Assembly: GCF_010725485.1 (NCBI RefSeq)
Contig: NZ_AP022598.1
Location: 1,054,001 to 1,118,000 of the forward strand
Source of the DNA: Mycolicibacterium parafortuitum
Lineage (GTDB): Bacteria > Actinomycetota > Actinomycetes > Mycobacteriales > Mycobacteriaceae
DNA: 64,000 nucleotides
Direction: 5' to 3'
The number at the start of each line of letters is the position of its first letter. Within the stretch, counting starts at the first letter, position 1. The position numbers and the translations under genes were made by a program. The notes under the pieces are model-generated. The model searched no databases and was not told the DNA's origin. It worked only from the letters and a program-made list of their open reading frames with translations. Below are positions 8,214-17,716 of this stretch, in pieces.

Positions 8214-8277
8214 ACTATCCAGCGGGTGCCGTCCGCTCCTCGAGGTTCGCTCTCGGCGATGGCGATAGCGTGACGAT

Positions 8278-9135
8278 GTGCAGACATGGCATCAGGGTCG
8301 GCTGACCGAACGCCAGGCGGACGTCGTCGCCCGATGGTTTCCCGATGCGCAGCTCGTGCGGGATATGAGCTGGAATCTGGTGGATACGGCAGTGCTCGCG
8401 CTCGATACCGGGAACGGCCGGGCTGTCGTGAAGGCCGCGGGACCCGGTAATCGCCATATCGGGCGAGAAATCACGGCATATCAAGGGTTCACGAGCGTGC
8501 TGGAGCGCCGGGGACGGGCCCCGCGACTGCTTCACCACGACCGTGACGCGAACATTCTGGCCATCGAGTACCTGCGGGGATCGTCAGTCGAGGGAAACGA
8601 TGCCGAGTTCCTGCCGGATACCTACGTCCAGGCCGGCGAGCTGTGCCGGGCATTCCATCAGCAGGCCGAACGCACCGATCCGGATTGGGATGCCGCCGCG
8701 GTCGCGAAATCGATTGCCTGGCTTGATAAGCCGCATCGAATCGCGCCAGACGATGAGCAGCGGCTGCGGACGATACTTCTCGGACATCGCCCGCGGCCAG
8801 TGAACGTCGTTCCCACCCACGGGGATTGGCAGCCCAGAAACTGGCTGATCGACGGCGGCACGCTCAAGGTCATCGATTTCGGGAGATTCGAATGGCGACC
8901 GGCGATCGACGATTTCGGCAGGCTCGCCGCGCAGCAGTGGCGCCAGGATGATCGTCTCGAGAGGGCATTCTTCGCCGGGTACGGCTACGACCCGCGGACA
9001 CCGGAGCTATGGCGGATGTCGGCCGTTCATCATGCCGTCGGCACCGCCGTATGGGCGTATCAGGTCGGCGACGAGCCGTTCGAGATGCAGGGCCACCGCA
9101 TGATCACCGAGGCACTCGGACTGTTCGACGCCTGA
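8278..9135 (+). CDS. aminoglycoside phosphotransferase-fold small-molecule kinase
   Basis: 285 residues from GTG 8278. The kinase signature is clear: [19 protein letters not shown] (ATP Lys), [15 protein letters not shown] (catalytic loop HGDxxxxN) and [20 protein letters not shown] (metal-binding DFG-type Asp). Such proteins phosphorylate amines, sugars or antibiotics; specificity is unknown and resistance should not be assumed. The base composition is lower in GC than its neighbours by eye (lines of 57-67 percent), with many A/T-ending codons such as GAT and AAA, which may mean recent transfer. Confidence 0.75.
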   Translation: MQTWHQGRLTERQADVVARWFPDAQLVRDMSWNLVDTAVLALDTGNGRAVVKAAGPGNRHIGREITAYQGFTSVLERRGRAPRLLHHDRDANILAIEYLRGSSVEGNDAEFLPDTYVQAGELCRAFHQQAERTDPDWDAAAVAKSIAWLDKPHRIAPDDEQRLRTILLGHRPRPVNVVPTHGDWQPRNWLIDGGTLKVIDFGRFEWRPAIDDFGRLAAQQWRQDDRLERAFFAGYGYDPRTPELWRMSAVHHAVGTAVWAYQVGDEPFEMQGHRMITEALGLFDA

Positions 9136-9218
9136 CCTCCTCACCACATAAGCATTTCTCATGCCAGAACAGAATCCTTAGCTGTACTGTTCACCGCCCC
9201 AGCCCTACCGTCGATCCC

Positions 9219-9827
9219 GTGAACACCGCAACCGTGGCCGTCCTCAGCGGCTTCGCCACCTCGATCGCGCTGATCGCCGCGATCGGGGCCCAGAACGCCT
9301 TCGTGCTGCGTCAGGGCATCCGCGGTGAACACGTGCTACCGGTCGTCGCCGTCTGCACCACGGCCGATCTTCTGCTGATCGTCGCCGGCATCGCGGGCTT
9401 CGGCGCGCTGATCGCCGCGCATCCGGACATCGTCACCGTCACCACGATCGGCGGCGCCGCGTTCCTGATCTGCTACGGACTGCTGGCCGCCCGCCGGGCC
9501 GTCAAACCCGGGACGCTCACCCCCGCCGACGCCGCACCCGCCCGGCTGGCCGCGGTGCTGGCCACCTGTTTGGCGCTGACCTTCCTCAACCCGCACGTCT
9601 ACCTCGACACCGTGATCCTGCTCGGCGCGCTGGCCAACGAACACCAAGACAGCAAATGGCTGTTCGGCGTCGGCGCCGTGACCGCCAGTGCCGTGTGGTT
9701 CACCGGCCTGGGCTTCGGCGCCAAACGGCTGCGCCCGTGGTTCGCGGCGGCGCGCACCTGGCGCATTCTCGACGGTGTCATCGCGGTCGTGATGATCGTG
9801 CTCGGCATCTCGCTGTTGATGCGGTGA
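9219..9827 (+). CDS. LysE/ArgO family amino-acid exporter
   Basis: 202 residues from GTG 9219 ([20 protein letters not shown]); the frame is open further upstream but overlaps the APH gene. Family features are [20 protein letters not shown] near the N-terminus, [17 protein letters not shown] and, in the middle, [20 protein letters not shown]. Five to six membrane segments are visible. The family exports basic amino acids. The LysG-type regulator usually divergent from lysE is not next to it here. Bases 9136-9218 hold a fairly AT-rich stretch, probably the promoter. Confidence 0.88.
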   Translation: MNTATVAVLSGFATSIALIAAIGAQNAFVLRQGIRGEHVLPVVAVCTTADLLLIVAGIAGFGALIAAHPDIVTVTTIGGAAFLICYGLLAARRAVKPGTLTPADAAPARLAAVLATCLALTFLNPHVYLDTVILLGALANEHQDSKWLFGVGAVTASAVWFTGLGFGAKRLRPWFAAARTWRILDGVIAVVMIVLGISLLMR

Positions 9828-9876
9828 CCGGCCGGAAAAGTATCGCCATGTAACGCCAGGCATTAGCCTCGTCGAT

Positions 9877-10404
9877 GTGACTGTCGTGCACCTCGTCAAG
9901 TTCGCCGCGCTGAACGCGCTCCTCGGTGGGGCCGCGCTGGCCGCCGCGACACAGGCCGGTGCGCAGCCGGCAGTCCCGTTCGACCCGCCGCCACCTCCGG
10001 CCGCGGAGGCACCGGCGCAGCCGCCGACCCCGGTGTTCCAGTACATCCCGATCGCCGAAGCCGGCGCCGCGGCGTCCACACCGGGTGGCGCGCCGGCCGT
10101 GCCCGTCGCCCCGCCCGCGCCGCCACCGGCGGGCGCACCGTTCATCCCGCCCGTGCCGAACGCCAACTTCGGCAACACCGGGCAGCTCGACTTCCTGCGC
10201 GAACTGTGGAACATGCGCAATTCGCCGGACTTCATGCAGGCCGTCGGCCCCGGCCAGATGGACCCCGGCAACTGGGTGCCGCCGACGCCGTACGGGGACC
10301 CCGCGTCCGCACCACCGCCGCCGGCCGCCGGCTCGCCGCCCGTCCCGGCCTCGGCCCCGCCGCCGGTCTGGCCGCCGATGCCCGTGCCCGCCCCAGCCCC
10401 CTAG
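9877..10404 (+). CDS. proline-rich exported protein
   Basis: 175 residues from GTG 9877. The N-terminus TVVHLVKFAALNALLGGAALA plus AATQAGAQPAV looks like a signal peptide cleaved near residue 29. The mature protein is mostly Pro/Ala low complexity (PFDPPPPPAAEAPAQPPTP and many APPP runs). A short conserved-looking core interrupts it: NANFGNTGQLDFLRELWNMR followed by NSPDFMQAVGPGQMDPGNW. It resembles Pro-rich mycobacterial envelope proteins; function unknown. Proline tracts suggest it spans or lines the cell wall. Confidence 0.75.
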   Translation: MTVVHLVKFAALNALLGGAALAAATQAGAQPAVPFDPPPPPAAEAPAQPPTPVFQYIPIAEAGAAASTPGGAPAVPVAPPAPPPAGAPFIPPVPNANFGNTGQLDFLRELWNMRNSPDFMQAVGPGQMDPGNWVPPTPYGDPASAPPPPAAGSPPVPASAPPPVWPPMPVPAPAP

Positions 10405-10478
10405 CGTCCGTCGACGCTTGAACTCTGGCGGATCGCAACTGGCGACAGCGGCATGACGCGCGCCTACGGTCCGGACGC

Positions 10479-10601
10479 ATGCCGGATCAACAGGACACCC
10501 CGACCCAACGGCTCAACGAGGACTGGCTCGCCGTCATCATCGGCCTGACGCTGCTCGCCCTCGTCCTCATCGGCGCGATCCCGGGCAGCGTGATCCCGTG
10601 A
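10479..10601 (+). CDS. 40-residue single-pass membrane protein
   Basis: ATG 10479 gives MPDQQDTPTQRLNEDWLAVI followed by a hydrophobic helix (IGLTLLALVLIGAIPG) and ends SVIP. The TGA at 10599-10601 overlaps the GTG start of the YeiH-type transporter (GTGA), so the two are translationally coupled. A short amphipathic head plus one membrane helix suggests a transporter accessory subunit. It is too short for usual gene finders. Confidence 0.6.
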   Translation: MPDQQDTPTQRLNEDWLAVIIGLTLLALVLIGAIPGSVIP

Positions 10602-11716
10602 CCGAACAGAGCACCCAGAGTTCGGCCGAGAAACAGCGCGCACCGTCGGGAATCGGCTACGTCGTCGGCGGCGTGCTCGTCGTCCTCGTCCTCGGCGCCG
10701 CGACCCGCTTTTTCGAACAGCAGGTACCGAAGTGGGCCGCGGGCACCGACTTCGCCGGGATCGCCAAGTCCATCGAATTCCCGGTCTATGCCATCGCTTT
10801 GGGCCTGCTCGGCAATGTCGTGCTGACCAGGCTCGCGCTGCGCGACAAGCTCGCGGCCGGCTTCAAGACCGAGTTCTTCATCAAGACCGGCCTGGTCCTG
10901 CTCGGCGCGTCCATCAACCTCAAACTGCTGGTCACCGCCGCCGGTCCGGCGATCATCCAGGCGCTGCTGCTGATCAGCATCGTCTTCGGCTTCACCTGGT
11001 GGCTCGGCGGGCGGCTCGGAATCGAGGACAAGCTGCGCGCCCTGCTCGCGTCGGCCGTGTCGATCTGCGGTGTCAGCGCCGCTATCGCCGCCGCGGGTGC
11101 GGTGCAGGCCCGCCGTGAACAGCTCGCCTACGCGGCGTCGCTGGTGATCGTGTTCGCGCTGCCGTCGATCTTCCTGCTGCCGTGGCTGGCCGGGGTGTTC
11201 GGGCTCTCCGACGCGGTCGCCGGCGCGTGGATCGGCGGCAACATCGACACCACTGCCGCGGTCGCGGCCGCCGGTGCCCTCGCCGGCGAGGACGCGCTGC
11301 AGATCGCGACCATCGTCAAGACCACCCAGAACGCGCTGATCGGCATCGTCGCGATCGCGCTGACGGCGTACTTCGCGCTGAAGGTGGAGAAGCGCGACAA
11401 GACCGAAGCCCGCCCGACCTTCGGGACGTTCTGGGCACGGTTCCCGAAGTTCGTGCTCGGCTTCATCGCCGCGTCCATCGTCGGCACGCTCTACCTGCAG
11501 TGGGGCGGCGACAAGGCGAACATCTCCACGGTCAACGACCTGCGCACCTGGTTCCTGATCTTCGCGTTCGTCGCGATCGGCTTGGAGTTCTCGCTCACGG
11601 GGCTGCGCGAGGCGGGCTGGCGGCCCGTCGCGGTGTTTGCCTCGGCCACCGTCGTCAACATCCTCGTGGCGCTCGGACTGGCCCTCGTATTGTTCGGTAA
11701 CTTCCAGGTCGGTTAG
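10598..11716 (+). CDS. YeiH-type putative sulfate exporter family protein
   Basis: 372 residues starting at GTG 10598, overlapping the small membrane gene. About 10 hydrophobic segments are visible. Family landmarks include LGLLGNVVLTRLALRDKLAA, TGLVLLGASINLKLLV, AVSICGVSAAIAAAGAVQAR, GAWIGGNIDTTAAVAAAGAL and KTTQNALIGIVAIALTAYFA. The family is named for putative sulfate export; the actual substrate is not settled, and sulfite or related sulfonates are possible. It resides in the inner membrane. Confidence 0.85.
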   Translation: MTEQSTQSSAEKQRAPSGIGYVVGGVLVVLVLGAATRFFEQQVPKWAAGTDFAGIAKSIEFPVYAIALGLLGNVVLTRLALRDKLAAGFKTEFFIKTGLVLLGASINLKLLVTAAGPAIIQALLLISIVFGFTWWLGGRLGIEDKLRALLASAVSICGVSAAIAAAGAVQARREQLAYAASLVIVFALPSIFLLPWLAGVFGLSDAVAGAWIGGNIDTTAAVAAAGALAGEDALQIATIVKTTQNALIGIVAIALTAYFALKVEKRDKTEARPTFGTFWARFPKFVLGFIAASIVGTLYLQWGGDKANISTVNDLRTWFLIFAFVAIGLEFSLTGLREAGWRPVAVFASATVVNILVALGLALVLFGNFQVG

Positions 11717-11729
11717 CTAGGCTCGCCGG

Positions 11730-12638
11730 GTGTCCCGCGTGTGGTCCCGGCGAGGTTTCCTCGGCCTGACGGCCGGCGCCGCAGCGACGCTGGTGGCTTG
11801 CGCCCAGGACAAGCCGGGTGCAGTCGCCGGCGACGGGTCGGTGACCGTCACCCACGTGTTCGGCGAAACCAAGATCCCGGCGCCGCCGACGAAGGTGGTC
11901 AGCGCGGGCCTCACCTGCGCCGACGACCTGCTGGCCCTCGGCGTCGTCCCGATCGCGGTGACGGACTGGTTCGGCGGCGAACCGCTCGGCGTGTGGCCGT
12001 GGGCCCGCCCGCAGCTCGGCGACGCCCAGCCGGTGGTGCTGTCCCTGGCCGACGGTGTGCCGGTCGAGCAGATCGCCGCGCTCGCCCCGGATCTGATCGT
12101 CGCCACCGATGCCGGACTCGACCAGGACACCTACACGCAGCTGTCCCAGATCGCGCCGACGGTCGCCCAGTCGGGGCGGGCCGCGTTCTTCGAGCCGTGG
12201 CGCGACCAGGCCACCACGATCGGTCAGGCCGTGTTCCGCCACGACGACATGCAGAAGCTCATCGCCGACGTCGACGCCGGGTTCACAGCCGTCAAGAACG
12301 ACCATCCGGAGTTCAGCGGGAAACGCGCGGCGCTGCTCGCCGGCACGCTGGGCGAGGACGGTGCGCGGATCAGCGGACCGGCCTGGCGCCGCGAGTTCCT
12401 CGACCAGATGGGGTTCACGGTGGTCGAGTCTGTCGACGACGCCGACGTGCTGATCTGGACCACCGAGACACCCGATGAGCAGGCCGCACTACAGGCCGAC
12501 CCGGCCGTCGCCGGCCTGCGGGCCCGCCAGGTCTTCACCGACAAGGAGCTGGCCGGCGCGATCGCGTACGCGTCCCCGCTGTCCTACCCGGTGGTCGCCC
12601 AGCGGCTGCCTTCGATGCTGGCCGATGCCCTGACCTGA
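11730..12638 (+). CDS. iron-siderophore ABC transporter substrate-binding lipoprotein (FecB-like)
   Basis: 302 residues from GTG 11730. The N-terminus SRVWSRRGFLGLTAGAAATL combines a twin-arginine motif (RRGFLG) with the lipobox LVAC, so Tat export and lipid anchoring are likely. Residues about 40-300 form a periplasmic-binding domain of the FecB/FepB class (VTVTHVFGETKIPAPPTKVV, VEQIAALAPDLIVAT, YTQLSQIAPTVA). It binds a ferric siderophore or similar chelate. In M. tuberculosis the comparable gene (from memory, Rv0265c) also lies near pxpBC and aac. No permease or ATPase gene is adjacent. Confidence 0.87.
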   Translation: MSRVWSRRGFLGLTAGAAATLVACAQDKPGAVAGDGSVTVTHVFGETKIPAPPTKVVSAGLTCADDLLALGVVPIAVTDWFGGEPLGVWPWARPQLGDAQPVVLSLADGVPVEQIAALAPDLIVATDAGLDQDTYTQLSQIAPTVAQSGRAAFFEPWRDQATTIGQAVFRHDDMQKLIADVDAGFTAVKNDHPEFSGKRAALLAGTLGEDGARISGPAWRREFLDQMGFTVVESVDDADVLIWTTETPDEQAALQADPAVAGLRARQVFTDKELAGAIAYASPLSYPVVAQRLPSMLADALT

Positions 12639-12644
12639 GGTCTA

Positions 12645-13349
12645 ATGGGGTCCGTGAGTGATCTGGCCCCCGACCCCACCACCACCCACGCCTCGTTCGC
12701 GCGCGTCGGATCGGCCTACTATCCGGTGCTCGTCGCGGTGTTCACCGCGCTGGTCATCATCTCCAACGTCACCGCGACCAAGGGCGTCGAGTTCGGCCCG
12801 ATCATCACCGACGGCGGGTTCATCGTCTTCCCGCTGACCTACGTGATCGGCGATGTGCTCTCCGAGGTCTACGGGTTCAAGGCCGCACGGCGCGCCATCT
12901 ATACCGGGTTCGCGATGAACGCGCTTGCCGCGCTGGCGTTCTGGGCCACCGTCTACCTCCCCGCCGCGGACTTCTACGAGAACCAGGCGCACTTCGAGAA
13001 CATCGTCGAGGCCTATACCGGCCTGATCGTCGCCGGGATGGCCGGCTTCCTCGTCGGCCAGACGCTCAACGCCTGGTCCCTGGTGCTGATCAAGGAGCGC
13101 ACCAAGGAGAAGCACCTGTGGGCGCGGCTGGTCGGGTCGACGTTCGTCGGGCAGCTCGGCGACACCGTGGTGTTCTGCGCGATCGCGGCCGGCGTCATCG
13201 GCATCACGTCGTTCCGCGACTTCGCGGTCTACACCGCGCAGGGCTGGCTCTACAAGACCCTCGTCGAGGTCGTGCTGTTGCCGGTCACCTATCGGGCGAT
13301 CGCGTTGATCAAGCGGCGCGAACCGACCTATCAGAACACCCCCGCCTGA
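12645..13349 (+). CDS. queuosine precursor transporter (YhhQ/VUT family)
   Basis: 234 residues with about 6 hydrophobic segments. Family motifs are VIISNVTATKGVEFGP, FPLTYVIGDVLSEVYGFKAA, LVGQTLNAWSLVLIKERTKE and LVGSTFVGQLGDTVVFCAIA, matching the vitamin-uptake-type queuosine-precursor transporters. It moves preQ0 or queuine inward for tRNA modification. It starts 6 bases after the FecB-like stop, suggesting cotranscription. A degenerate intergenic palindrome follows it at 13377-13436. Confidence 0.88.
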   Translation: MGSVSDLAPDPTTTHASFARVGSAYYPVLVAVFTALVIISNVTATKGVEFGPIITDGGFIVFPLTYVIGDVLSEVYGFKAARRAIYTGFAMNALAALAFWATVYLPAADFYENQAHFENIVEAYTGLIVAGMAGFLVGQTLNAWSLVLIKERTKEKHLWARLVGSTFVGQLGDTVVFCAIAAGVIGITSFRDFAVYTAQGWLYKTLVEVVLLPVTYRAIALIKRREPTYQNTPA

Positions 13350-13376
13350 ATTGACGTTGCCGTCGAAACACGTTCG

Positions 13377-13436
13377 GCGAAATCGCATTCCGGCAGCAGA
13401 AGTACGGGTGCGGACCTGCTGGAACGCAATGTCGGC
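13377..13436. repeat. intergenic palindromic repeat, copy A (degenerate)
   Basis: The left arm (GGCGAAATCGCATTCCGGCA plus G) and right arm (CTGCTGGAACGCAATGTCGG plus C) pair with about 5 mismatches over 21 positions around a 19-base loop. It matches the family seen perfectly at 17648-17708. It lies 28 bases after the yhhQ stop and about 100 bases before pxpB. The rest of the 185-bp spacer must hold the pxpB promoter. Confidence 0.6.
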
Positions 13437-13534
13437 GGCCGCGATGTTGAGTCATCACTAAGGGCGCTCTGGCAAGGCTCAAAGAGGTTCGCCCGGGTGG
13501 AGTTTTCGAACCTACTCGGGGGTAACGTCGGTAT

Positions 13535-14236
13535 ATGAGCGTGACTGCGGACGTGGCCGACACCGTGCGCACCGGCGGTGTTCGGCAGATTCTGGATTAC
13601 GGCGATCGGGCGCTGCTTCTCGAATTCGGCAGCAGCGCAGAGGTTCTGGCCTGGACGGAGGTGATCCGCGACGCCGGCCTGCCCGGCGTGGTGGACATCG
13701 TGCCCGCGGCCAGGACGATTCTGGTCAAACTCGACGGCGGCCGGTACCAGGCGCCCACCCGGCAGCGGCTGGGCGGGCTGGAGATGACCGACGAGGCCGC
13801 CGCCGACGCCTCACCACCCACCGAAGCCGACGTGACGATCGACGTCGCCTACGACGGGGAGGATCTCGACGAGGTGGCGCGGCTGACCGGGCTGAGCACC
13901 GCCGAGGTCGTCGCCGCCCATACCGGCACGCTCTGGCGGGTCGGGTTCAGCGGCTTCGCCCCCGGCTTCGCCTACCTGGTCGGCGGCGACGAGCGCCTCG
14001 TGGTGCCGCGCCGTGCCGAGCCGCGCACCAAGGTGCCCGTCGGATCCGTCGGCCTGGCCGGCGAGTTCAGCGGTGTCTACCCGCGCGAATCCCCCGGCGG
14101 CTGGCAGCTGATCGGCCGCACCTCGGCGGTGCTGTGGGACATCGACCGGGACGACCCGGCGCTGCTGACCCCGGGGATGTGGGTGCGGTTCGCCGCGCAC
14201 GAGAGGAGCGTTTCAGCAGAGGAGGTGAAGTCATGA
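13535..14236 (+). CDS. pxpB: 5-oxoprolinase subunit PxpB
   Basis: 233 residues. It belongs to the KipI/allophanate-hydrolase-subunit-1 family: [40 protein letters not shown], and [20 protein letters not shown] with [19 protein letters not shown]. With PxpC and PxpA this family makes the ATP-dependent 5-oxoprolinase that opens pyroglutamate to glutamate. The ATGA overlap with the next gene shows translational coupling. No pxpA (LamB/YcsF) gene is in the window. Confidence 0.9.
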   Translation: MSVTADVADTVRTGGVRQILDYGDRALLLEFGSSAEVLAWTEVIRDAGLPGVVDIVPAARTILVKLDGGRYQAPTRQRLGGLEMTDEAAADASPPTEADVTIDVAYDGEDLDEVARLTGLSTAEVVAAHTGTLWRVGFSGFAPGFAYLVGGDERLVVPRRAEPRTKVPVGSVGLAGEFSGVYPRESPGGWQLIGRTSAVLWDIDRDDPALLTPGMWVRFAAHERSVSAEEVKS

Positions 14237-15132
14237 GCGGCGTCACGCTGGAGGTCCTGCGGCCCGGTCCGCTCGCGCTGGTCGAGGACCTCGGCCGGCC
14301 GGGGCTTTCCCACCTGGGCGTCACCCGGTCCGGTGCCGCCGACCGGCGCGCGCACACGCTGGCCAATCGGCTGGTCGCCAACCCCGACGACCGCGCCACC
14401 GTGGAGGTGACGATGGGCGGGTTCAGTGCCCGCGTGCACGGCGGTAACGGCGAGGGCGTCGCGATCGCGGTGACCGGCGCCGACACCGACCCGTCGGTCA
14501 ACGGAGTTCCGTTCGGCACCAACAGCATCCACTTCGCGCATGACGGTGAGGTGATCTCGCTCGGCGCGCCCCGGGCGGGCCTGCGCTCGTATCTGGCGGT
14601 CCGCGGAGGCATCGAGGTCGAGGCGGTGCTCGGCTCCCGCAGCTACGACGTGATGTCGGCGATCGGGCCGGTGCCCCTCAAACGGGGCGACGTGCTGCCC
14701 GTCGGCGAGCACACCGACGACTTCCCCGAGCTCGAGCAGGCGCCCGTCGCGGCGATCGCCGACGATGTGCTCGAGGTCAAGGTGGTGCCCGGCCCGCGCG
14801 ACGACTGGTTCGTCGACCCCGACGTGCTGGTGCGGACCAACTGGCAGGTCACCAACCACAGTGACCGCGTCGGGATCCGACTGGTCGGGATGCCGCTGGA
14901 ATACCGCAGCCGGGACCGGCAGCTGCCCAGCGAGGGCGCCACCCGCGGGGCGATCCAGGTACCCCCGAACGGGTTTCCGGTGATCCTCGGCCCCGACCAC
15001 CCGGTCACCGGCGGCTACCCCGTGATCGGCGTGGTCGTCGACGAGGACATCGACAAGGTCGCGCAGGCCCGGCCCGGGCAGACCGTGCGGTTGCACTGGT
15101 CGCGGCCGCGGCGGCCGTCCATCAGATACTGA
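14233..15132 (+). CDS. pxpC: 5-oxoprolinase subunit PxpC
   Basis: 299 residues from ATG 14233, with AGAGGAGG just upstream. It belongs to the KipA/AHS2 (biotin-dependent carboxyltransferase-like) family: [75 protein letters not shown] and [18 protein letters not shown]. It works with PxpB on 5-oxoproline. It overlaps the pxpB stop by 4 bases, and aac follows 33 bases later. Confidence 0.9.
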   Translation: MSGVTLEVLRPGPLALVEDLGRPGLSHLGVTRSGAADRRAHTLANRLVANPDDRATVEVTMGGFSARVHGGNGEGVAIAVTGADTDPSVNGVPFGTNSIHFAHDGEVISLGAPRAGLRSYLAVRGGIEVEAVLGSRSYDVMSAIGPVPLKRGDVLPVGEHTDDFPELEQAPVAAIADDVLEVKVVPGPRDDWFVDPDVLVRTNWQVTNHSDRVGIRLVGMPLEYRSRDRQLPSEGATRGAIQVPPNGFPVILGPDHPVTGGYPVIGVVVDEDIDKVAQARPGQTVRLHWSRPRRPSIRY

Positions 15133-15708
<576 letters not shown>

Positions 15709-15824
15709 ACCTCACAGCGGCCCTCGGCGCGCGGTGAACGGAAATTCACCGCCTAAGCGGCGGCGACACGGCTGTGCAACGGCTGGTTAATCGCGCCGAA
15801 ACACCGGCTGCATAGACAGGGGGC

Positions 15825-16967
15825 ATGAGTGAGCCGGACTGGGCGCCGCTCACCGGATTCCGGGTTGCGGTCACCTCCGCGCGGCGCGCTGACGAACTGA
15901 GTGCGCTGCTGCGGCGCCGTGGCGCGACGGTGACCAGCGCCGCAGCGATCGAGATGGTGCCGCTGCCCGACGACGACGAACTGCGGCAGCGGACGCAGTC
16001 GCTGATCGACGTGCCGCCCGACATCGTCATCGCGACCACCGGCATCGGGTTACGGGGCTGGATCGCCGCCGCCGACGGCTGGGGCATGGCCAACGAACTG
16101 ACCGCCGCGCTCGGCAACGCGCGGATCGTGTCGCGCGGTCCGAAGGCCACGGGTGCGCTGCGCGCCGCCGGGCTGCCCGAGGAGTGGTCCCCGGAATCGG
16201 AGTCCTCCCGTGAGGTGCTGCTCTACCTGCTCGAGGGCGGTATCGCCGGGATGCGGATCGCGGTGCAGTTGCACGGTGCCACCGCGGACTGGGACCCGTT
16301 CCCGGAGTTCCTCGACGAATTGCGCGCGGCGGGAGCCGAAGTCGTGCCGATCCGGGTGTACCGGTGGCATCCGGCGCCGCGTCACGGCGATTTCGACCAG
16401 CTGGTCGCGGGCATCGCCGAGGAGAAGTTCGACGCGGTCAGCTTCACCTCGGCACCCGCGGTTGCGTCGGTGCTGATGCGGGCCACCGAGATGGGGATCG
16501 AGGCGCAGGTGCTCTCGGCGCTGCGCAACAACGTGCACGCGATGTGCGTCGGGCCTGTCACGGCACGCCCGCTGGTCCGGCTCGGTGTGCCGACCTCGGC
16601 GCCGGAACGGATGCGCCTCGGGGCGCTGGCCCGCCACATCACCGACGAGCTTCCGCTGCTGCAGGCGCGCACCGTGCGGGTGGCCGGGCACCTGCTGGAG
16701 ATCCGCGGCAACTGCGTGCTGGTCGACGGCGTGGTCAAGGCGCTGTCGCCGGCGGCGATGGCGACCATCCGGGCGCTGGCACTGCGGCCGGGCGCGGTGG
16801 TGTCGCGCACCGACCTGCTGCGTGCCCTGCCGGGCAGCGGCACCGACACCCACGCCGTCGAGACGGCGGTGCTGCGGCTGCGGACCGCGTTGGGCGACAA
16901 GAAGATGGTCTCCACCGTGGTCAAGCGCGGCTACCGGCTGCCCGTCGACGAGGCGTGCGCGTCATGA
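15825..16967 (+). CDS. uroporphyrinogen-III synthase with C-terminal winged-helix domain
   Basis: 380 residues. Residues about 8-260 are a HemD domain (LTGFRVAVTSARRADELSAL, IATTGIGLRGWIAAADG, FDAVSFTSAPAVASVL, AMCVGPVTARPLVRLGVPT). Residues about 280-375 are an OmpR/PhoB-type DNA-binding domain (CVLVDGVVKALSPAAMATIR, DTHAVETAVLRLRTALGDKK, VSTVVKRGYRLPV). Ring closure to uroporphyrinogen III feeds siroheme, which NirB needs. A direct regulatory role is suggested by the fusion; the M. tuberculosis counterpart I recall is Rv0260c. The next gene overlaps by ATGA. Confidence 0.9.
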   Translation: MSEPDWAPLTGFRVAVTSARRADELSALLRRRGATVTSAAAIEMVPLPDDDELRQRTQSLIDVPPDIVIATTGIGLRGWIAAADGWGMANELTAALGNARIVSRGPKATGALRAAGLPEEWSPESESSREVLLYLLEGGIAGMRIAVQLHGATADWDPFPEFLDELRAAGAEVVPIRVYRWHPAPRHGDFDQLVAGIAEEKFDAVSFTSAPAVASVLMRATEMGIEAQVLSALRNNVHAMCVGPVTARPLVRLGVPTSAPERMRLGALARHITDELPLLQARTVRVAGHLLEIRGNCVLVDGVVKALSPAAMATIRALALRPGAVVSRTDLLRALPGSGTDTHAVETAVLRLRTALGDKKMVSTVVKRGYRLPVDEACAS

Positions 16968-17713
16968 GCCTGCTGCTGGTCGCCCACGGCACCCGCAAAC
17001 CGCGCGGGGTCTCGCTGATCGGCGACCTCGCCGCGCAGGTCTCCGCCGCGCTGCAGCAGCCGGTGCGCGTCGCGTTCGTCGACGTTCTCGGCCCGACCCC
17101 GTCGGAGCTGCTGCGCGAGGAACCCCACCGCCGGACCGTGCTGGTGCCGGCATTCCTGTCCCGCGGCTATCACGTCAGCCGCGACATCCCGTCGCACATC
17201 GAGGACAGCGGGCACCACGACGTCACCGTGACCCGGGCCCTGGGACCCGACCCCGCGCTGGTCCGGGTTCTCGTCGACCGGCTGATCGAATCCGGTTGGC
17301 GACCAGACGATTCGGTGATCCTGGCGGCGGCGGGCACCTCTGATCCCGCCGCGATGCACGACCTGCACACCACGGCGACGTGGCTGTCGGCGACGCTGGG
17401 CTCGCGGGTCGAGCTCGCGTTCGCCGCGACCGGGGAGCCGCGCATCGCCGACGCGGTGGCTACGGCGCGGCGGCAGGGCAGGCGCGGACGCAGGGTTGTC
17501 GTCGCGTCATATCTGTTGTCGGAGGGCCTGTTCCAGGACCGGCTGCGCGCCAGCGGCGCCGACCTGGTGACCGACCCGCTGGGCCCCCATCCCGGGGTGA
17601 CCCGGCTGATCATCAACCGCTTCCAGCGAGCCGGCTTCGACACTTCAGCCGAAATTGCATTCCGGCAGCCGTCTTTCGAGTATGCGCCTGCCGGAATGCA
17701 ATTTCGGCGATAA
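16964..17713 (+). CDS. sirohydrochlorin chelatase (CbiX/SirB-like)
   Basis: 249 residues from ATG 16964, overlapping the HemD-fusion stop. Two CbiX-type halves are visible: LLLVAHGTRKPRGVSLIGDL, VLVPAFLSRGYHVSRDIPSH and DVTVTRALGPDPALVRVL in the first, VILAAAGTSDPAAMHDLHTT, VVVASYLLSEGLFQDRLRAS and TDPLGPHPGVTRLIINRF in the second. HG (residues about 8-9) and the GYH His are metal-site candidates. It inserts iron to form siroheme for NirB. The last 22 or so codons (AEIAFRQPSF to AGMQFRR) are the intergenic palindrome copy B read as protein, so the natural end was probably near RAGFDTS. Confidence 0.88.
   Translation: MSLLLVAHGTRKPRGVSLIGDLAAQVSAALQQPVRVAFVDVLGPTPSELLREEPHRRTVLVPAFLSRGYHVSRDIPSHIEDSGHHDVTVTRALGPDPALVRVLVDRLIESGWRPDDSVILAAAGTSDPAAMHDLHTTATWLSATLGSRVELAFAATGEPRIADAVATARRQGRRGRRVVVASYLLSEGLFQDRLRASGADLVTDPLGPHPGVTRLIINRFQRAGFDTSAEIAFRQPSFEYAPAGMQFRR
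17648..17708. repeat. intergenic palindromic repeat, copy B (perfect arms)
   Basis: Left arm 17648-17668 and right arm 17688-17708 are perfect 21-bp inverted copies (GCCGAAATTGCATTCCGGCA plus G) around a 19-base loop. It lies inside the 3' end of the chelatase gene, whose TAA follows at 17711-17713, and before the convergent ferredoxin gene stop at 17717. It may act as a two-way transcript end. It is the best-preserved member of a family with copies at 13.4, 18.15 and 57.15 kb. Confidence 0.85.
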
Positions 17714-17716
17714 GCC

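Noticed and set aside
8278..9135. Calling the APH-fold gene an antibiotic-resistance gene
   Set aside because: HGDxxxxN and DFG-type motifs are shared by many small-molecule kinases; nothing shows aminoglycoside specificity.
13535..15132. Annotating pxpBC as urea/allophanate hydrolase subunits
   Set aside because: Names such as allophanate hydrolase subunit 1/2 are older family labels; no amidase or urea carboxylase genes are nearby.
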